64,000 nucleotides of DNA from Dyella flava. GTDB lineage: Bacteria > Pseudomonadota > Gammaproteobacteria > Xanthomonadales > Rhodanobacteraceae. The position numbers were made by a program, and so were the translations under genes. The stretch is taken from positions 14,021 to 78,020 of the forward strand of contig NZ_JADIKE010000036.1 of NCBI RefSeq assembly GCF_016904955.1, read 5' to 3'. Every line of letters begins with the position of its first letter. The first letter of the stretch is position 1. The notes under the pieces were generated by a model. The model saw only the letters and a program-made list of their open reading frames with translations. It ran no database searches and was not told the origin of the DNA. Of the stretch, positions 62,821 through 64,000 are shown in pieces.

Positions 62821-64000
62821 TCAGACGTTCTGCGGATTCGGCTTGTCCGGATCAAGCTTGTACTCGCGGATGGCGCGCGCGACATCCTTGGCGTTGACCT
62901 TGCCGTCCTTCGCCAGCGCGGCCAGCGCGGCATGCGCAATCCAGTAACGATCCACTTCGAAGAAGTTGCGCAGGTGTTCGCGTGTATCCGAACGGCCGAA
63001 GCCATCGGTGCCGAGCACGGTGTAACGCATGCCATCCGGCATGAAGGCGCGGATCTGGTCGGCGTATTCACGCACGTAGTCAGTCGCTGCAATCGCCGGA
63101 CCTTGATGGCCCTGCAACAAACCGGTGACATACGGTACGCGCTGTTCGGCTTCCGGATGCAGGCGGTTCCAACGCTCGGCATCGAAACCCTCGCGACGCA
63201 GCTCGCTGAAGCTGGGCACGGACCAGATGTCGGCGCTGATACCGAAATCCTTTTCCAGCAGCTCGGCCGCAGCGATCACTTCCCGCAGGATCGTGCCTGA
63301 ACCCAGCAGTTGCACGCGAGGTTCGCTCTTCTTCGCCTTGCCAGCATCCTTGAACAGGTACATGCCCTTGACGATGCCCTCCTCGACGCCTTGCGGCAGA
63401 TCGGGATGGGCATAGTTCTCATTCATGACCGTGAGGTAGTAATAGGCGTCTTCCTGATCCTCGATCATGCGGCGCGTGCCATCCTGCAGGATCACCGCGA
63501 CTTCGTAGGAGAAGGTCGGATCGTACGCACGCGCATTCGGAATCGCACCGGCAAGCAGATGCGAATGACCGTCTTCGTGCTGCAGACCTTCACCGTTCAG
63601 CGTGGTGCGGCCGGCCGTACCACCGATCAGGAAGCCGCGCGAACGCATGTCGCCAGCGGCCCAGGCAAGATCGCCGATGCGCTGGAAACCGAACATCGAG
63701 TAGTAAATGAAGAACGGCAGCATCGGCTGGTTGCTGATGCTGTAGCTGGTCGCCGCGGCCATCCAGGCGGCCATGCCGCCGGCTTCGGAAATACCTTCCT
63801 GCAGCACCTGGCCCTTCTGGTCTTCGCGGTAATACAGCAGTTGGTCGGCATCCTGTGGACGGTACTTCTGGCCGAACGGTGCATAGATACCGATCTGGCG
63901 GAACATGCCTTCCATACCGAAGGTGCGTGCTTCGTCAGCGACGATCGGCACCACGCGCGGACCGATGGCCTTGTCGCGCAGCAACAGATTCATGCCGCGC
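62821..64000 (-). CDS. aceE: Pyruvate dehydrogenase E1 component (C-terminal part)
   Basis: The last 392 codons of the homodimeric E1; the N-terminal thiamine-binding part is outside the window. Typical segments are VVPIVADEARTFGMEGMFRQ, YYREDQKGQVLQEGISEAGG, SMFGFQRIGDLAWAAGDMRS and the activation region VLGTDGFGRSDTREHLRNFF. It decarboxylates pyruvate and acetylates the E2 lipoyl groups made by aceF at 45385. The separate location of aceE is not unusual in this order. Confidence 0.95.
   Translation of the reverse strand, partial: RGMNLLLRDKAIGPRVVPIVADEARTFGMEGMFRQIGIYAPFGQKYRPQDADQLLYYREDQKGQVLQEGISEAGGMAAWMAAATSYSISNQPMLPFFIYYSMFGFQRIGDLAWAAGDMRSRGFLIGGTAGRTTLNGEGLQHEDGHSHLLAGAIPNARAYDPTFSYEVAVILQDGTRRMIEDQEDAYYYLTVMNENYAHPDLPQGVEEGIVKGMYLFKDAGKAKKSEPRVQLLGSGTILREVIAAAELLEKDFGISADIWSVPSFSELRREGFDAERWNRLHPEAEQRVPYVTGLLQGHQGPAIAATDYVREYADQIRAFMPDGMRYTVLGTDGFGRSDTREHLRNFFEVDRYWIAHAALAALAKDGKVNAKDVARAIREYKLDPDKPNPQNV

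Overview
The window reads as chromosome of a GC-rich gammaproteobacterium of the Xanthomonadales, most likely the Rhodanobacteraceae (Dyella/Rhodanobacter/Frateuria type). This is inferred from gene content, not from a marker gene: a lexA2-imuA-imuB-dnaE2 cassette, aceF-lpd placed apart from aceE, an E3 subunit with its own lipoyl domain, PilU, DUF6491 and DUF2884 envelope proteins, and many GC-rich intergenic inverted repeats. No rRNA, tRNA, CRISPR array, complete IS element or prophage was seen.

Layout. 1-2696 (-) is the 5' part of a large secreted RHS/YD-repeat protein with IPT/TIG-like and tandem beta-sandwich repeats. 2945-4555 (+) holds a lipoprotein and a di-heme cytochrome c peroxidase. 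4633-11601 is a salicylate catabolic locus: a NahR-like LysR regulator diverges from nagAa, gentisate dioxygenase, fumarylpyruvate hydrolase, nagG, nagH, nagAb and a maleylacetate-reductase-type dehydrogenase. Salicylate would be hydroxylated to gentisate, cleaved to maleylpyruvate and, after isomerisation, hydrolysed to fumarate and pyruvate. The isomerase gene is missing from the operon; a zeta-class GST at 24640 is a candidate substitute. 12143-17637 carries a propeller sensor kinase, its NarL-type regulator, an AraC regulator and a small DUF2384-like protein.

17662-28118 is mostly housekeeping: glmS, cystathionine beta-synthase, ydcH, two DUF4398 envelope proteins, pilU, maiA, pgk, a HAD phosphatase and alkB. 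28123-33964 (-) is the SOS mutasome lexA2-imuA-imuB-dnaE2, with alkB directly behind it and a palindromic operator ahead of lexA2. An APC permease, an ATP-grasp protein, dinB and a GH67 alpha-glucuronidase follow. 40063-43500 (-) is the oddest stretch: two paralogous fimbrial adhesins, each preceded by a decayed lytic-transglycosylase-like remnant, with a TraF-type S26 peptidase between them. 43565-46752 holds lpd and aceF, and aceE enters the window at its right end.

46753-62747 is a mix of small envelope and stress genes: two DUF2884 proteins, DUF2845, DUF924, a DUF2383-like bundle, periplasmic PrxQ, UspA, a di-iron ferritin-like protein, two DUF6491 lipoproteins around a zinc-ribbon protein, a LytTR membrane regulator split by an in-frame amber codon, an MFS exporter, a GST and a DUF883-like protein. 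It also contains an MscS pseudogene tail and a structured inverted-repeat element. Repeat elements have entered coding sequence at least twice (lpdA linker, imuA 3' end).
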